DNA from: Sphingobium chlorophenolicum
Lineage (GTDB): Bacteria; Pseudomonadota; Alphaproteobacteria; Sphingomonadales; Sphingomonadaceae
Length of the DNA: 60,422 bases
Direction: 5' to 3'
Assembly (NCBI RefSeq): GCF_000722875.1
Contig: NZ_JFHR01000027.1
Span: forward strand, 1 to 60,422
This document shows positions 10,053-18,275 of the stretch, in pieces. Under the pieces are notes generated by a model, which saw only the letters and a program-made list of their open reading frames with translations, was not told the DNA's origin and made no database searches. The translations under genes were made by a program, and so were the position numbers. Position 1 is the first letter of the stretch. Each line of letters starts with the position of its first letter.

Positions 10053-11023
10053 CAGGCTGGCCCCTGTCCGAACGGGCCACGGCGCGGCGCTGCAGGGGGC
10101 GACGGGGGTGGGGCGCCTTCACCCAATGCCTCCTTCGCCAGCGCGCCGATGCCGCCCAGCGTGCCGATCAACTGGGTCGCCTCGACCGGGAAGAGGATCG
10201 TCTTGGCATTGGGGGAGGTGGCGAACTGGCTCACCGCCTCGACATATTTCTGGGCGATGAAATAGTTGATCGCCTGCGCATTGCCGCTGGCGATGGCTTC
10301 GGAGACCATCTGCGTCGCCTTGGCTTCCGCCTCCGCCTCGCGCTCGCGGGCTTCGGCGTCGCGGAAGGCGGCTTCGCGGCGGCCCTCCGCCTCCAATATC
10401 TGGCTTTGCTTCTGACCTTCGGCCTTCAGGATTTCCGATGCGCGCAGGCCCTCCGATTCCAGGATCAGGGCGCGTTTTTCGCGCTCGGCCTTCATCTGGC
10501 GGCCCATGGCGTTGACAATGTCGGCGGGCGGGCGAATGTCCTTCAACTCGACGCGGGTGATCTTAATGCCCCAGGCGTTGGTGGCGTGATCGACCACGGA
10601 CAGCAGCCGCGCATTGATTTCGTCGCGCTTCGACAGGGTTTCATCGAGGTCCATCGACCCCATCACCGTGCGCAGGTTGGTGGTCGCAAGCTGCATGATC
10701 GCGACATAGAGTTCCGACACTTCATAGGCCGCCTTGGCCGCGTCCAGCACCTGGAAGAAGACCACGCCGTCGACCGACACCATGGCATTGTCCTTGGTGA
10801 TGATTTCCTGCCCCGGAATGTCGACCACCTGTTCCATCATGTTGATCTTCCGCCCGACGGCGTAGAAAAAGGCGGGGTAGAAATTCAGGCCGGGGCGCGC
10901 GACTTCGGTGAAGCGGCCGAAGCGTTCGATGGTATATTGATAGCCCTGGCGCACGACCTTGACGCTGACCGCCAGATAAAACAGCACCAGCAATGTCACC
11001 GTCAGCGCGAATGTCGTCAGCAT
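10052..11023 (-). CDS. SPFH/stomatin-like protein (QmcA type)
   Basis: 323 aa. One N-terminal membrane anchor (LTTFALTVTLLVLFYLAVSV), an SPFH domain from about residue 25 (RFGRFTEVARPGLNF, VDIPGQEIITKDN), then a long charged coiled coil (EAEAREREAEAEAKAT region) and a Pro-rich C-terminus. It scaffolds membrane microdomains with its NfeD partner, to which it is coupled. The start is the ATG at 11023 with a GGGGGAGGG leader; the frame stays open far upstream to 12127 but that part is antisense to the HpcH gene and not real. Confidence 0.94.
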   Translation of the reverse strand: MLTTFALTVTLLVLFYLAVSVKVVRQGYQYTIERFGRFTEVARPGLNFYPAFFYAVGRKINMMEQVVDIPGQEIITKDNAMVSVDGVVFFQVLDAAKAAYEVSELYVAIMQLATTNLRTVMGSMDLDETLSKRDEINARLLSVVDHATNAWGIKITRVELKDIRPPADIVNAMGRQMKAEREKRALILESEGLRASEILKAEGQKQSQILEAEGRREAAFRDAEAREREAEAEAKATQMVSEAIASGNAQAINYFIAQKYVEAVSQFATSPNAKTILFPVEATQLIGTLGGIGALAKEALGEGAPPPSPPAAPRRGPFGQGPA

Positions 11024-11101
11024 GCTGCCCTCCCCCTGAAATCCGCTTGGACTATGACGCGAAATCATGAATGGGGAAAGGCAAAGGATAGGAGTTTCAT
11101 C

Positions 11102-11917
11102 ATGTTGTTGCGCCACGCCCGATCGCTGCTGTTCCTGCCCGCGTCCAACCCCCGCGCCATCGCCAAGGCGCGGACCTTGCCCTGCGACATGGTGATACTG
11201 GATCTGGAGGATGCGGTGCCCGACGACCGCAAGGAAGAAGCGCTGGCCAATGCGGTAGAAGCCGTGGCGGAGGGTTTTGGCGGGCGTCTGGCGGCGGTGC
11301 GCATCAATGTCGAGGGCGCGCCGACGCATGGGCGCGAGATGGTGGCGCTGAAAGGCTCTGCCGCCGATTATGTCGTGCTGCCCAAGGTGGAGACGCCCAA
11401 GCAGGTGAAGGACGTGTTCAGCGTCTGCCAGAAACCGGTGATCGCGATGATCGAAAGCGCGGCAGGCGTAGTCGCGGCGCAGGCGATCGCGGCGGCGGAG
11501 GGCTGCGCGGGGCTGTTCATGGGCAATAACGACCTGCGGCAGGATCTGGGAATTCCGCCTTCGGCCGGGCGGGAGGGGCTGTCGCTGTCGCTGCAATCGA
11601 CCATATTGGCGGCGCGGGCGGCCCGGATCGCGGTGTTCGACGGCGTGTTCAACCGGCTGGACGATGAGGCCGGGTTCGAAAGCGAATGCGCGGCGGGGCA
11701 TGTGCTGGGCTTCGACGGCAAGACGCTGATCCATCCCAGCCAGGTGCCGGTCGCCAATCAGGTGTTCGGTCCCGATCCGCAGGCCGTGGCGGATGCGCGG
11801 CGGCTGATCGAGGCGGCGACGGGCGGCGCCGAACGCTTCGAGGGGCGCATGATCGAAAGCATGCATGTGGAAGAAGCGAAGGCGTTGATCGCGAGAGCCG
11901 ACGCGGTGACGGTTTAG
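11102..11917 (+). CDS. HpcH/HpaI aldolase, CitE-like CoA lyase
   Basis: 271-aa TIM-barrel lyase of the CitE / malyl-CoA lyase family (HpcH/HpaI superfamily). Family signatures RSLLFLPASNPR near the N-terminus, DLEDAVPDDRK (metal and substrate loop), the metal ligand Glu in IAMIESAAGV, and GKTLIHPSQV near the C-terminus. It probably cleaves or forms a (3S)-hydroxyacyl-CoA such as malyl- or citramalyl-CoA; substrate unknown. Start ATG at 11102 has AGGAG 7 nt upstream. It is divergent from the SPFH gene and has no partner lyase subunits, so it is not a citrate lyase complex. Confidence 0.92.
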   Translation: MLLRHARSLLFLPASNPRAIAKARTLPCDMVILDLEDAVPDDRKEEALANAVEAVAEGFGGRLAAVRINVEGAPTHGREMVALKGSAADYVVLPKVETPKQVKDVFSVCQKPVIAMIESAAGVVAAQAIAAAEGCAGLFMGNNDLRQDLGIPPSAGREGLSLSLQSTILAARAARIAVFDGVFNRLDDEAGFESECAAGHVLGFDGKTLIHPSQVPVANQVFGPDPQAVADARRLIEAATGGAERFEGRMIESMHVEEAKALIARADAVTV

Positions 11918-11938
11918 GGCGGTGGCCACAAACCCGGA

Positions 11939-12033
11939 GTGGGGAATGGCGTGACCTGCGTATCTTCCCCTCCACCAGCCTTCGGCCGGTCCCCCTCCCC
12001 ATCTATCGATGGGGAGGAATAGGATAGGTCCGC
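11939..12033. repeat. Family A palindromic repeat, truncated copy A3
   Basis: Contains only the middle and right arm of the family A unit: inner hairpin AGCCTTCGGCC, end hairpin CCCATCTATCGATGGGG and the terminal GGATAGGTCCGC. The left arm is missing. It begins about 20 bp after the stop of the CitE-like gene. Confidence 0.85.
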
Positions 12034-12226
12034 TTTCTACCCCAATCGCTCCGTCGGGCATTTTGGATTGTCCACGCCGCAAGGCTGGAGATGGACGAAA
12101 GGGCGCAATTCCACGATGTTTCCGCATGCGTCATAAATGTCACTGTCAATAAATAATTAATGGCATTTTTATGGCAAAATGTTAATGTTGAATTTGCGGG
12201 GTCCAGTCGATTCTGCGAGGTCCATC
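12034..12226. other. AT-rich upstream region
   Basis: The segment about 12130-12200 (GTCAATAAATAATTAATGGC and following) is clearly more AT-rich than its surroundings and precedes the exported hypothetical protein. It probably contains that gene's promoter, but no -35/-10 pair is clear enough to place. Confidence 0.4.
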
Positions 12227-12982
12227 ATGTCCAGGTTGAGGATGGCGGCCGGTGCCGCCAGTTGCTTTGTCGCGCTCTTTTTTGGCGGTGCCGCGTCTGC
12301 GGGGGAGGCACGGTGCTGGCAAAGCTATGAAGTCGAAGCGGCGCGAGTCAGGGATCTACAGATCATGTTGATGCTGGGATCGCTGAAATGCCGGTCGACC
12401 AATAGCGAGATCACGGCGAAATACGATAAATTCTATGAGAAGATGGGAAGCGCCGATAAATATAATAATGCGTTGAAACTGCGCTTCATGCGCGAAAACG
12501 GCATAGCTGACGGACAGCGTGCCTATGATGATTTCATAACCAGACTGGCCAATAGTCACAGCGATGGCCTCCAGACAGCGGGTTTCTGCCAGATGGCCGA
12601 TACGTTGCTGAGCCTGGCGACCGACGCCGGTGAGAATGAGCTTCCGATGCTGGCCCGGAATTTTTCCGAAAAACCGGCCGGGGTCGGAGATGTGTGTGAA
12701 TTGACGACCGCTGCGGCGGCGGCTCCGGCCTCTGTCCCGGCGGATGCAGTGAAAGCGGCGCCGGTGAGCGATCCGGTGACGCCGACAGCAGCAGTGGCCG
12801 AGACGGCAGCACCGCAGGTCACGCCGCAATCCGCCGCGGCGGCGCTGGAGGCGGCGGCTGTCGCGCTTCAGTCGGCCGCGGCGAGCCTCAAGACCCAGCC
12901 AAGTGCGGCCAATGCGGCGACAAAGGACGCCGCGCTGGATGCGCAGCCGACGCTGGTGGCGGTGGCGAAGCCTGTAAGCTGA
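12227..12982 (+). CDS. Exported protein of unknown function, Ala-rich tail
   Basis: 251 aa from the ATG at 12227 (GAGG SD); an ATG at 12179 is in frame but would push the signal peptide inward. Signal peptide MSRLRMAAGAASCFVALFFG with cleavage near ASA-GEARCW. The mature domain (about 32-165) has four cysteines (RCWQSY, LKCRST, FCQMAD, DVCELT) suited to two disulfides and is rich in AAT, ATA and TAT codons unlike its neighbours. The last ~85 residues are an Ala/Pro/Val-rich low-complexity tail with repeated AAALEAAAVALQSAAASL. Periplasmic; no family recognised. Confidence 0.8.
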   Translation: MSRLRMAAGAASCFVALFFGGAASAGEARCWQSYEVEAARVRDLQIMLMLGSLKCRSTNSEITAKYDKFYEKMGSADKYNNALKLRFMRENGIADGQRAYDDFITRLANSHSDGLQTAGFCQMADTLLSLATDAGENELPMLARNFSEKPAGVGDVCELTTAAAAAPASVPADAVKAAPVSDPVTPTAAVAETAAPQVTPQSAAAALEAAAVALQSAAASLKTQPSAANAATKDAALDAQPTLVAVAKPVS

Positions 12983-12993
12983 GAGTTGGAGAG

Positions 12994-13020
12994 GTGCCGC
13001 GCTTTGGGGGAGCGCGGCAT
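12994..13020 (+). terminator. Stem-loop after the exported protein gene
   Basis: TGCCGCGCT and AGCGCGGCA form a perfect 9-bp stem with a TTGGGGG loop. There is no T-run, so it may be an RNA-protecting hairpin rather than an intrinsic terminator. The rest of the gap to 13162 shows nothing recognisable. Confidence 0.4.
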
Positions 13021-13162
13021 GGGGGCAATGTTCAGGCCCCGGAACGCTTTTTAGTCCCCGCTGCGTTCCCTTCGCTTCAACTCCGGTTTGCCGGTTGCAA
13101 TAGAGGTGGTGCGCTTTGCGCTTGCTGCGTCGATTGGACGAGGGTCGTGCGTTCCGGCCCGT

Positions 13163-13254
13163 CGTCATGCTGAACTTGTTTCAGCATCCATTTCTCCCCA
13201 GGCGGCCAAGGCTCTTGGAGGCACAATGGATGCTGAAACAAGTTCAGCATGACG
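13163..13254. repeat. Family D inverted repeat, copy 1
   Basis: 92-bp element with near-perfect ends: CGTCATGCTGAACTTG... on the left and ...CAAGTTCAGCATGACG on the right. A second 92-bp copy is at 17567-17658. It lies in the gap between the exported protein gene and ubiG. Confidence 0.9.
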
Positions 13255-13299
13255 GGTAACGGGAAAGCATGGCTCTCCGCCGCCGCATCTGCATCGCCT

Positions 13300-14037
13300 T
13301 CACCCCTGCCGGTGGCGGGCGGTCAGCAGATAGTTGATCGCCTTGTTGGGCGACAGGATGAAGCCCTTGGCGGGCGTGAAGCTGAGGCCGCTACTGTCGG
13401 TGACTTCCAGACCCGCATCTTCCAGCAGCTTCGTCAATTCCTCAGGATTCAGGAATTTGCGCCAGTCGTGCGTGCCCTTGGGAATGCCGCCGATGCTTTC
13501 GCCGATGGTGATCATGGCCAGCCGGGACAGCGGCGTGCGGTTGGGGGTGGAGAGGATCAGCAGGCCGCCCGGCGCCAGCTTGTCCGCCAGCGCGGCGATG
13601 AAGGCGGCCGGATCGGTGACATGCTCTATCACCTCCATCGAGGTGACGAGGTCGAAGCCGCTTTCCTCCAACTGCTCCACCGGGGTGGCGCGATAGTCGA
13701 TGGAGAGGCCCTGCGCCTCCGCATGGCTGCGCGCCACGGCGATATTCTCCGCCGCCGCGTCCAGCGCCGTCAGCGCCGCGCCCATGCGGGCCAGCGGTTC
13801 GGAGAGCAATCCCGCGCCGCAGCCGACATCCAGCGCCCGCTTGCCCGCGAGTGGACGAAAGCTCTGGTCGTGCCCTGGCCAATGCCCGTCGACGGCATCG
13901 CGGATATAGCGCAGGCGCACGGGGTTCAGCTTGTGCAGCATGGCGCTGCTGCCCTTTGGATCCCACCAGTCGGCGGCCATGCTGCCGAAATGTGCGGCTT
14001 CGCGGGGGTCGATGGTGCTGGAAGCTGTGTTCGCCAT
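13300..14037 (-). CDS. ubiG: Ubiquinone biosynthesis O-methyltransferase
   Basis: SAM-dependent methyltransferase that performs both O-methylations in ubiquinone synthesis (245 aa, normal). SAM motif I ALDVGCGAGLLSEPLA, acidic loop LTALDAAAEN, and the UbiG signatures DWWDPKG near the N-terminus and TSMEVIEHV. Start ATG at 14037; the frame is open up to 14265, but the conserved MANTASSTIDPREAAHFG beginning fits UbiG. Divergent from lysC with a 148-bp gap, an order common in alphaproteobacteria. Confidence 0.96.
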   Translation of the reverse strand: MANTASSTIDPREAAHFGSMAADWWDPKGSSAMLHKLNPVRLRYIRDAVDGHWPGHDQSFRPLAGKRALDVGCGAGLLSEPLARMGAALTALDAAAENIAVARSHAEAQGLSIDYRATPVEQLEESGFDLVTSMEVIEHVTDPAAFIAALADKLAPGGLLILSTPNRTPLSRLAMITIGESIGGIPKGTHDWRKFLNPEELTKLLEDAGLEVTDSSGLSFTPAKGFILSPNKAINYLLTARHRQG

Positions 14038-14185
14038 AATCGCCCTGCTACCAGCGTCCGCCTCTTCGCGCCATATGCGCTTTGCGCGTGAGGTTGCCAT
14101 ATTCGCCGCTGCTGCTATAGCGGCGCCGTTTTTGCCCCATGGGGCGACATTTTCTTTCTTACAACCAGGCAGGCTCGACAAGCAA

Positions 14186-15451
14186 ATGGCGCGCATCGTG
14201 ATGAAATTCGGCGGCACCTCCATGGCGGGGATGGAGCGAATTCGCAACGTGGCCGCGCGCGTCAAGCATGTCGTCGAACAGGGTCATGAAGTCGCCGTTG
14301 TCGTATCCGCCATGGCGGGCGAGACGGACCGGCTGGTCGGCTTCTGCAAGGAAGCCTCTGCCCTTTACGATCCGGCGGAATATGACGTCGTCGTCGCCAG
14401 CGGCGAACAGGTGACCAGCGGCCTGCTGGCCATGACGCTGAAGGCGATGGGCGTCGACGCGCGAAGCTGGCTCGGCTGGCAACTGCCCATCCGCACCAAC
14501 GAGGCCCATGCCAAGGCGCGCATCGGGGACATCGACACGATCGACCTGCTCGCGTCCATGCGGTCAGGCACAGTCGCCGTCATTCCCGGCTTCCAGGGCA
14601 TGATGGAGGATGGCCGCATCTCGACTCTGGGCCGAGGCGGTTCGGACACATCGGCCGTGGCCGTGGCGGCGGCGTTGAAGGCGGATCGCTGCGACATCTA
14701 TACCGACGTCGACGGCGTCTACACCACCGACCCCCGCATCGTGGCGCGGGCGCGCAAGCTGGACCTCGTCACCTATGAGGAGATGCTGGAACTGGCCTCG
14801 GTCGGGGCCAAGGTGCTCCAGACCCGTTCGGTCGGCCTCGCCATGAAGGAAGGCGTGGTCGTGCAGGTGCTTTCCTCCTTCGATGATCCCACGCAGGACG
14901 ACCTCCCCGGCACGCTGATCGTCAGCGAGGAGGAACTGGAAGCCAAGCTCAAGGAAGACAAGATGGAACGTCAGCTCATCACCGGCATCGCCCATGACAA
15001 GAATGAGGCGAAGATCACCCTGACCCGCGTGCCGGACCGTCCGGGCGCGGTGGCGCACATCTTCGGCCCGCTGGCCGATGCCGCGATCAACGTCGACATG
15101 ATCATCCAGAATGTCGGCCGCGACAAGGGCGAGACGGACGTGACCTTCACCGTGCCGGGCGCGGATCTGGCGCGCGCGCTGGACGTGCTGGAGGGGCAGA
15201 AGGACGTGATCGGCTTCAACCGGGTGATCCCGGATACCAAGGTGGCGAAAGTGTCGGTGGTCGGCGTCGGCATGAAGAGCCATGCGGGCGTGGCGTCCGC
15301 CATGTTCCAGGCGCTGGCCGATCGCGGGATCAACATCCTCGCCATCTCGACCAGCGAGATCAAGGTTTCGGTGCTGATCGACGAGGATGAGACCGAACTG
15401 GCGGTGCGCGTGCTGCACACCGCTTACGGTCTGGACGCGCCGGTCGCGTAA
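14186..15451 (+). CDS. lysC: Aspartate kinase
   Basis: First enzyme of the aspartate-family pathway (Lys, Thr, Met): ATP phosphorylates L-aspartate. 421 aa, the single-function class. The kinase domain starts at MARIVMKFGGTSMAG (K-FGGTS), with VVASGEQVTSGLLA and STLGRGGSDTSAVA for nucleotide and substrate binding. Two C-terminal ACT domains (about 265-421; TRVPDRPGAVAHIFG and VVGVGMKSHAGVASAMF) should mediate feedback control by lysine and threonine. Start ATG at 14186; the open frame to 13931 lies antisense to ubiG. Confidence 0.97.
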   Translation: MARIVMKFGGTSMAGMERIRNVAARVKHVVEQGHEVAVVVSAMAGETDRLVGFCKEASALYDPAEYDVVVASGEQVTSGLLAMTLKAMGVDARSWLGWQLPIRTNEAHAKARIGDIDTIDLLASMRSGTVAVIPGFQGMMEDGRISTLGRGGSDTSAVAVAAALKADRCDIYTDVDGVYTTDPRIVARARKLDLVTYEEMLELASVGAKVLQTRSVGLAMKEGVVVQVLSSFDDPTQDDLPGTLIVSEEELEAKLKEDKMERQLITGIAHDKNEAKITLTRVPDRPGAVAHIFGPLADAAINVDMIIQNVGRDKGETDVTFTVPGADLARALDVLEGQKDVIGFNRVIPDTKVAKVSVVGVGMKSHAGVASAMFQALADRGINILAISTSEIKVSVLIDEDETELAVRVLHTAYGLDAPVA

Positions 15452-15470
15452 GCGAACCTCTTTACTAAAG

Positions 15471-15563
15471 TCGTCATTCCCGCGAAGGCGGGAATCCATC
15501 TCCAACCCCATCCCCTGTCGCCATGTCGGGAGATGGATCCCCGCCTTCGCGGGGATGACGGGA
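15471..15563. repeat. Family C inverted repeat, copy 1
   Basis: 93-bp element with arms GTCATTCCCGCGAAGGCGGG and CCCCGCCTTCGCGGGGATGAC plus the inner pair ATCCATCTCC/GGAGATGGAT. Similar GTCATTCCCGCG-type hairpins are scattered in many proteobacterial genomes. It ends about 9 nt before the next start codon; the second copy is at 55615-55706. Confidence 0.9.
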
Positions 15564-15571
15564 AAGAACGA

Positions 15572-16582
15572 ATGAGCAAGTCGAAACTGCAATCCCTGAT
15601 GGCCCGCGGCACCGATTTCCTGGGCTGCGAGGTCGCGATCCTGTGCGGGGCGATGAGTTGGGTGTCGGAGCGGCATTTGGTCGCGGCCATCTCCAATGCG
15701 GGTGGCTTCGGCGTGATCGCCTGCGGGGCGATGACGCCTGACCTGCTGGACAAGGAAATCGCGGCGACCAAGGCGCTGACGTCGAAGCCCTTCGGCGTCA
15801 ATCTCATCACCATGCATCCGCAGCTTTTCGAGCTGATCGACGTTTGCGCGAAACATGAGGTCGGCCATGTGGTGCTGGCCGGCGGCCTGCCGCCCAAGGG
15901 CAGCATAGAGGCGATCAAGCAGAAGGGCGCGAAGCTGATCTGCTTCGCCCCGGCGCTGGCGCTGGCGAAGAAGCTGGCGCGTTCCGGCGTCGACGCGCTG
16001 GTGATCGAGGGGATGGAGGCGGGCGGCCATATCGGCCCGGTGTCGACCAGCGTATTGGCGCAGGAAATCCTGCCCGAAATGGCGTCGCAGCTTCCGGTGT
16101 TCGTCGCGGGCGGCATCGGGCGCGGCGAGCTGATCGCGGGCTATCTGGAAATGGGCGCGGCGGGCGTGCAGCTTGGCACCCGCTTCGCCTGCGCGACGGA
16201 GAGCATCGCCCATCCCAATTTCAAGAAGGCCTTTTTCCGCGCCTCCGCCCGCGACGCCATCGCCAGCGTGCAGATCGACCCGCGCCTGCCGGTCATTCCC
16301 GTGCGCGCCCTGAAAAATGCCGGGACCGAAGCCTTCACCGCCAAGCAGCGCGAGGTCGCCAACCTGCTGGACAGCGGCGCGGTCGACATGGGCGAGGCGC
16401 AGTTGCAGATCGAACATTATTGGGCGGGCGCCCTTCGCCGCGCCGTGATCGACGGCGATGTCGAGGGCGGTTCGCTGATGGCGGGGCAGTCGGTCGGCAT
16501 GGTCGCGAAGGAAGAGCCGGTGGCCGACATCATTGCCCAGTTGATGGATGAAGCGGTGGTGGCGCTGGAGCGGCGCGCCTGA
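15572..16582 (+). CDS. Nitronate monooxygenase family protein
   Basis: FMN-dependent TIM-barrel enzyme of the nitronate monooxygenase / 2-nitropropane dioxygenase family (336 aa). Motifs AILCGAMSWVSERHLVAAIS (FMN-binding N-terminus), the catalytic-region stretch VIEGMEAGGHIGPVST, and the phosphate-binding VFVAGGIGRGELIAGYLEMG. It probably oxidises alkyl nitronates or a related flavin substrate; FabK-like enoyl reductases share this fold, so the reaction is not certain. The start is the ATG at 15572; translating further upstream reads through repeat C. SD GGAAAG sits at the repeat edge. Confidence 0.9.
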   Translation: MSKSKLQSLMARGTDFLGCEVAILCGAMSWVSERHLVAAISNAGGFGVIACGAMTPDLLDKEIAATKALTSKPFGVNLITMHPQLFELIDVCAKHEVGHVVLAGGLPPKGSIEAIKQKGAKLICFAPALALAKKLARSGVDALVIEGMEAGGHIGPVSTSVLAQEILPEMASQLPVFVAGGIGRGELIAGYLEMGAAGVQLGTRFACATESIAHPNFKKAFFRASARDAIASVQIDPRLPVIPVRALKNAGTEAFTAKQREVANLLDSGAVDMGEAQLQIEHYWAGALRRAVIDGDVEGGSLMAGQSVGMVAKEEPVADIIAQLMDEAVVALERRA

Positions 16583-16696
16583 AAACAGGACAGGGTGAAT
16601 CCGTGACCGGATGAGCCGAACCCCGGCGCGCTCGTCAGGAACGCTTGGCTTTGCCATGAGTTTGTTCTGTCCTGACAATGATCAAAGGGATTTCGG

Positions 16697-17509
16697 GTGC
16701 CGTCGCGTACCGTCTTTCGCCGTTTTTATGCGCTTGCATCCATAACCGCGCTCGCACTGGTCGCGGGCTGCTCCACGCCGGAAAAGGCGCCGCCCACGCC
16801 ACCGCCGCCGGTGGTGCCGACGATCAAGCCGCTGCCGCCCATGGGCGCGGTGGAGGATATGAGCATTCCGGAGGTCGCGACGGACGGCAGCTATCTGACC
16901 CCCAATCGCGGCGTTACCGCCAATACCGCGCTCTGGCATGTGCGGATGGCGCTGAACGTGGCGGCGCTGTCCTGCCATGGCGTCTATGAGCCGGCGCGCC
17001 TCCAGTATAACCAGATATTGCATGTGCATCAGGCGGCGCTGCGGGAGGCCAATGCGGCGGTCGACCGCAATTATCTGGCCGCTTATGGAACGGGCGGGCT
17101 GAAGGCGCGGGAATTGCTGAACACCGTCGTCTATAATTTCTTCGCCCTCCCGCCGGTCACGAAGAGCTTCTGTCCGGTGGCGATCGATGTCGGCGCGAAG
17201 ATTCTGGCCATGCCGTCCGACCAGTTGCTGGCCTATGCGCCCGAAGCGCTGACCGCGCTGGAAAAGCCGTTCCAGGATTTTTATGCGGCCTATGCCGACT
17301 ATCTGCGGCGGCTGGCGGAATGGCAGTCGCGTTTCGGCGGGACGGTGACTGTGGTGGCGTCGCCTACGCCTCTGCCGCCGCCGCCGATGGCGCCCAGGGA
17401 AGTCGCGTCCGGCTTCGCGCCCGTCAGGGTGCCGGGCGCGCCGGTGGTGGTGGAGGTGCCGACCTTCCCCCTGACGCCGATGCGCGAGACGTTCGTGCCA
17501 GTGCAATAG
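16697..17509 (+). CDS. Predicted lipoprotein of unknown function
   Basis: 270 aa starting at GTG 16697 (AGGGA SD). The signal peptide ends in a lipobox LVAG-C (Cys25), so the protein should be lipid-anchored in the envelope. After a Pro-rich linker (PPTPPPPVVPTIKPLPP) comes a helical, mostly hydrophilic domain (about 70-215; ALWHVRMALNVAALSCHGVYE) and a second Pro/Val-rich tail. No known family. It stands alone on the plus strand after the nitronate monooxygenase gene. Confidence 0.85.
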   Translation: MPSRTVFRRFYALASITALALVAGCSTPEKAPPTPPPPVVPTIKPLPPMGAVEDMSIPEVATDGSYLTPNRGVTANTALWHVRMALNVAALSCHGVYEPARLQYNQILHVHQAALREANAAVDRNYLAAYGTGGLKARELLNTVVYNFFALPPVTKSFCPVAIDVGAKILAMPSDQLLAYAPEALTALEKPFQDFYAAYADYLRRLAEWQSRFGGTVTVVASPTPLPPPPMAPREVASGFAPVRVPGAPVVVEVPTFPLTPMRETFVPVQ

Positions 17510-17566
17510 AGCATCGTGCGCGCAATGGGGCTATTTCGTGCGATTGGCGCCAGCTTCATTCCAGAT

Positions 17567-17658
17567 CGTCATGCTGAACTCGTTTCAGCATCCATCGTGC
17601 CTCCACACGCCTTTCGCTCATGGGAAGAAATGGATGCTGAAACGAGTTCAGCATGACG
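17567..17658. repeat. Family D inverted repeat, copy 2
   Basis: 92 bp, same arms as copy 1 except for one paired change: GAACTCGTTTC on the left and GAAACGAGTTC on the right, where copy 1 has GAACTTGTTTC and GAAACAAGTTC. The middle sequence differs between copies. Confidence 0.9.
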
Positions 17659-17679
17659 TTGCTTTTTTTTTACCGAAAG

Positions 17680-17725
17680 CTTCGACAAGCCTGTCCTGAG
17701 CCTGTCGAAGGGCTCAGCCCGAACG
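17680..17725. repeat. Family E short hairpin repeat
   Basis: CTTCGACA and TGTCGAAG enclose AGCCTGTCCTGAGCC, followed by GGCTCAG that can pair with the inner CTGAGCC. One copy in the window; similar hairpins are common in sphingomonads. Confidence 0.7.
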
Positions 17726-17737
17726 GGGAGGGGGCGC

Positions 17738-18172
17738 TCAATCGCGGGTGTCGAAGCGGCGGCGGGAATCCTCCACCGCTTCCAGATTGCGTTCCGCCCA
17801 GACCCAGACGCCGCAAAAGGCGGCGCTCAGGCTGTTGCCCAGCGGCGTTAGAGCATAGTCGACGCGGGGCGGCACCACCGGATGGACGGTGCGGGTGAGC
17901 AGGCCGTCGCGCTCCATCTGGCGCAGCGTCTGGGTCAGCATTTTCTGGCTGATCCCCTCCACCTGCTGCGCGATGCGGGTGAAGCGCAGCGTGCCCTTTT
18001 CCTCCAGCAGTTCCAGCACCAGCAACGTCCATTTGTCGGCGATGCGGCCGATCAGGTCGTTCACAAGTCGCTCGATTCGCGGGTCTAGCGGCGCTTCGGG
18101 ATTGGCCTCGATAAAGGCTTCCGCCTCGGCGATTTCATGGGGAGCGAAGCGCTTTGTCAGCGGATTTTCCAT
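17738..18172 (-). CDS. HxlR-type transcriptional regulator
   Basis: 144-aa winged-helix repressor/activator of the HxlR/MarR-like family. The HTH core is DKWTLLVLELLEEKGTLRFTRIAQQVEGISQKMLTQTLRQMERDGLL region (about 46-95), followed by the wing RTVHPVVPPRVDYALTPLG. It binds DNA as a dimer. It is divergent from an SDR gene over 103 bp that carry two direct repeats likely to be its operator (18178-18209). HxlR regulators often respond to aldehydes or quinones and control divergent oxidoreductases, which fits here as inference. Confidence 0.92.
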   Translation of the reverse strand: MENPLTKRFAPHEIAEAEAFIEANPEAPLDPRIERLVNDLIGRIADKWTLLVLELLEEKGTLRFTRIAQQVEGISQKMLTQTLRQMERDGLLTRTVHPVVPPRVDYALTPLGNSLSAAFCGVWVWAERNLEAVEDSRRRFDTRD

Positions 18173-18177
18173 TTCTC

Positions 18178-18209
18178 ACTTTCCGGTACCTATAGAACTT
18201 TACGGTGCC
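18178..18209. promoter_or_regulatory. Direct repeat, probable HxlR operator
   Basis: ACTTTCCGGTACC (18178-18190) and ACTTTACGGTGCC (18197-18209) match at 11 of 13 positions with a 19-bp period, close to two helical turns. They sit immediately upstream of the HxlR start and within the divergent promoter region of the SDR gene. Confidence 0.5.
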
Positions 18210-18275
18210 TTCTTTCCAAAAGAGAGTAAAGGCATAAATTGCCCCTCACATCATCGCTTCAAAAGGAGACGACCC

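Noticed and set aside
10406..11101. Upstream extension of the CitE-like gene frame
   Set aside because: The extension is antisense to the SPFH gene; AGGAG and the conserved N-terminus place the start at 11102.
14564..16678. Antisense open frame of 704 codons over lysC and the nitronate monooxygenase gene
   Set aside because: Crosses two well-supported plus-strand genes and repeat C; composition is typical of a shadow frame.
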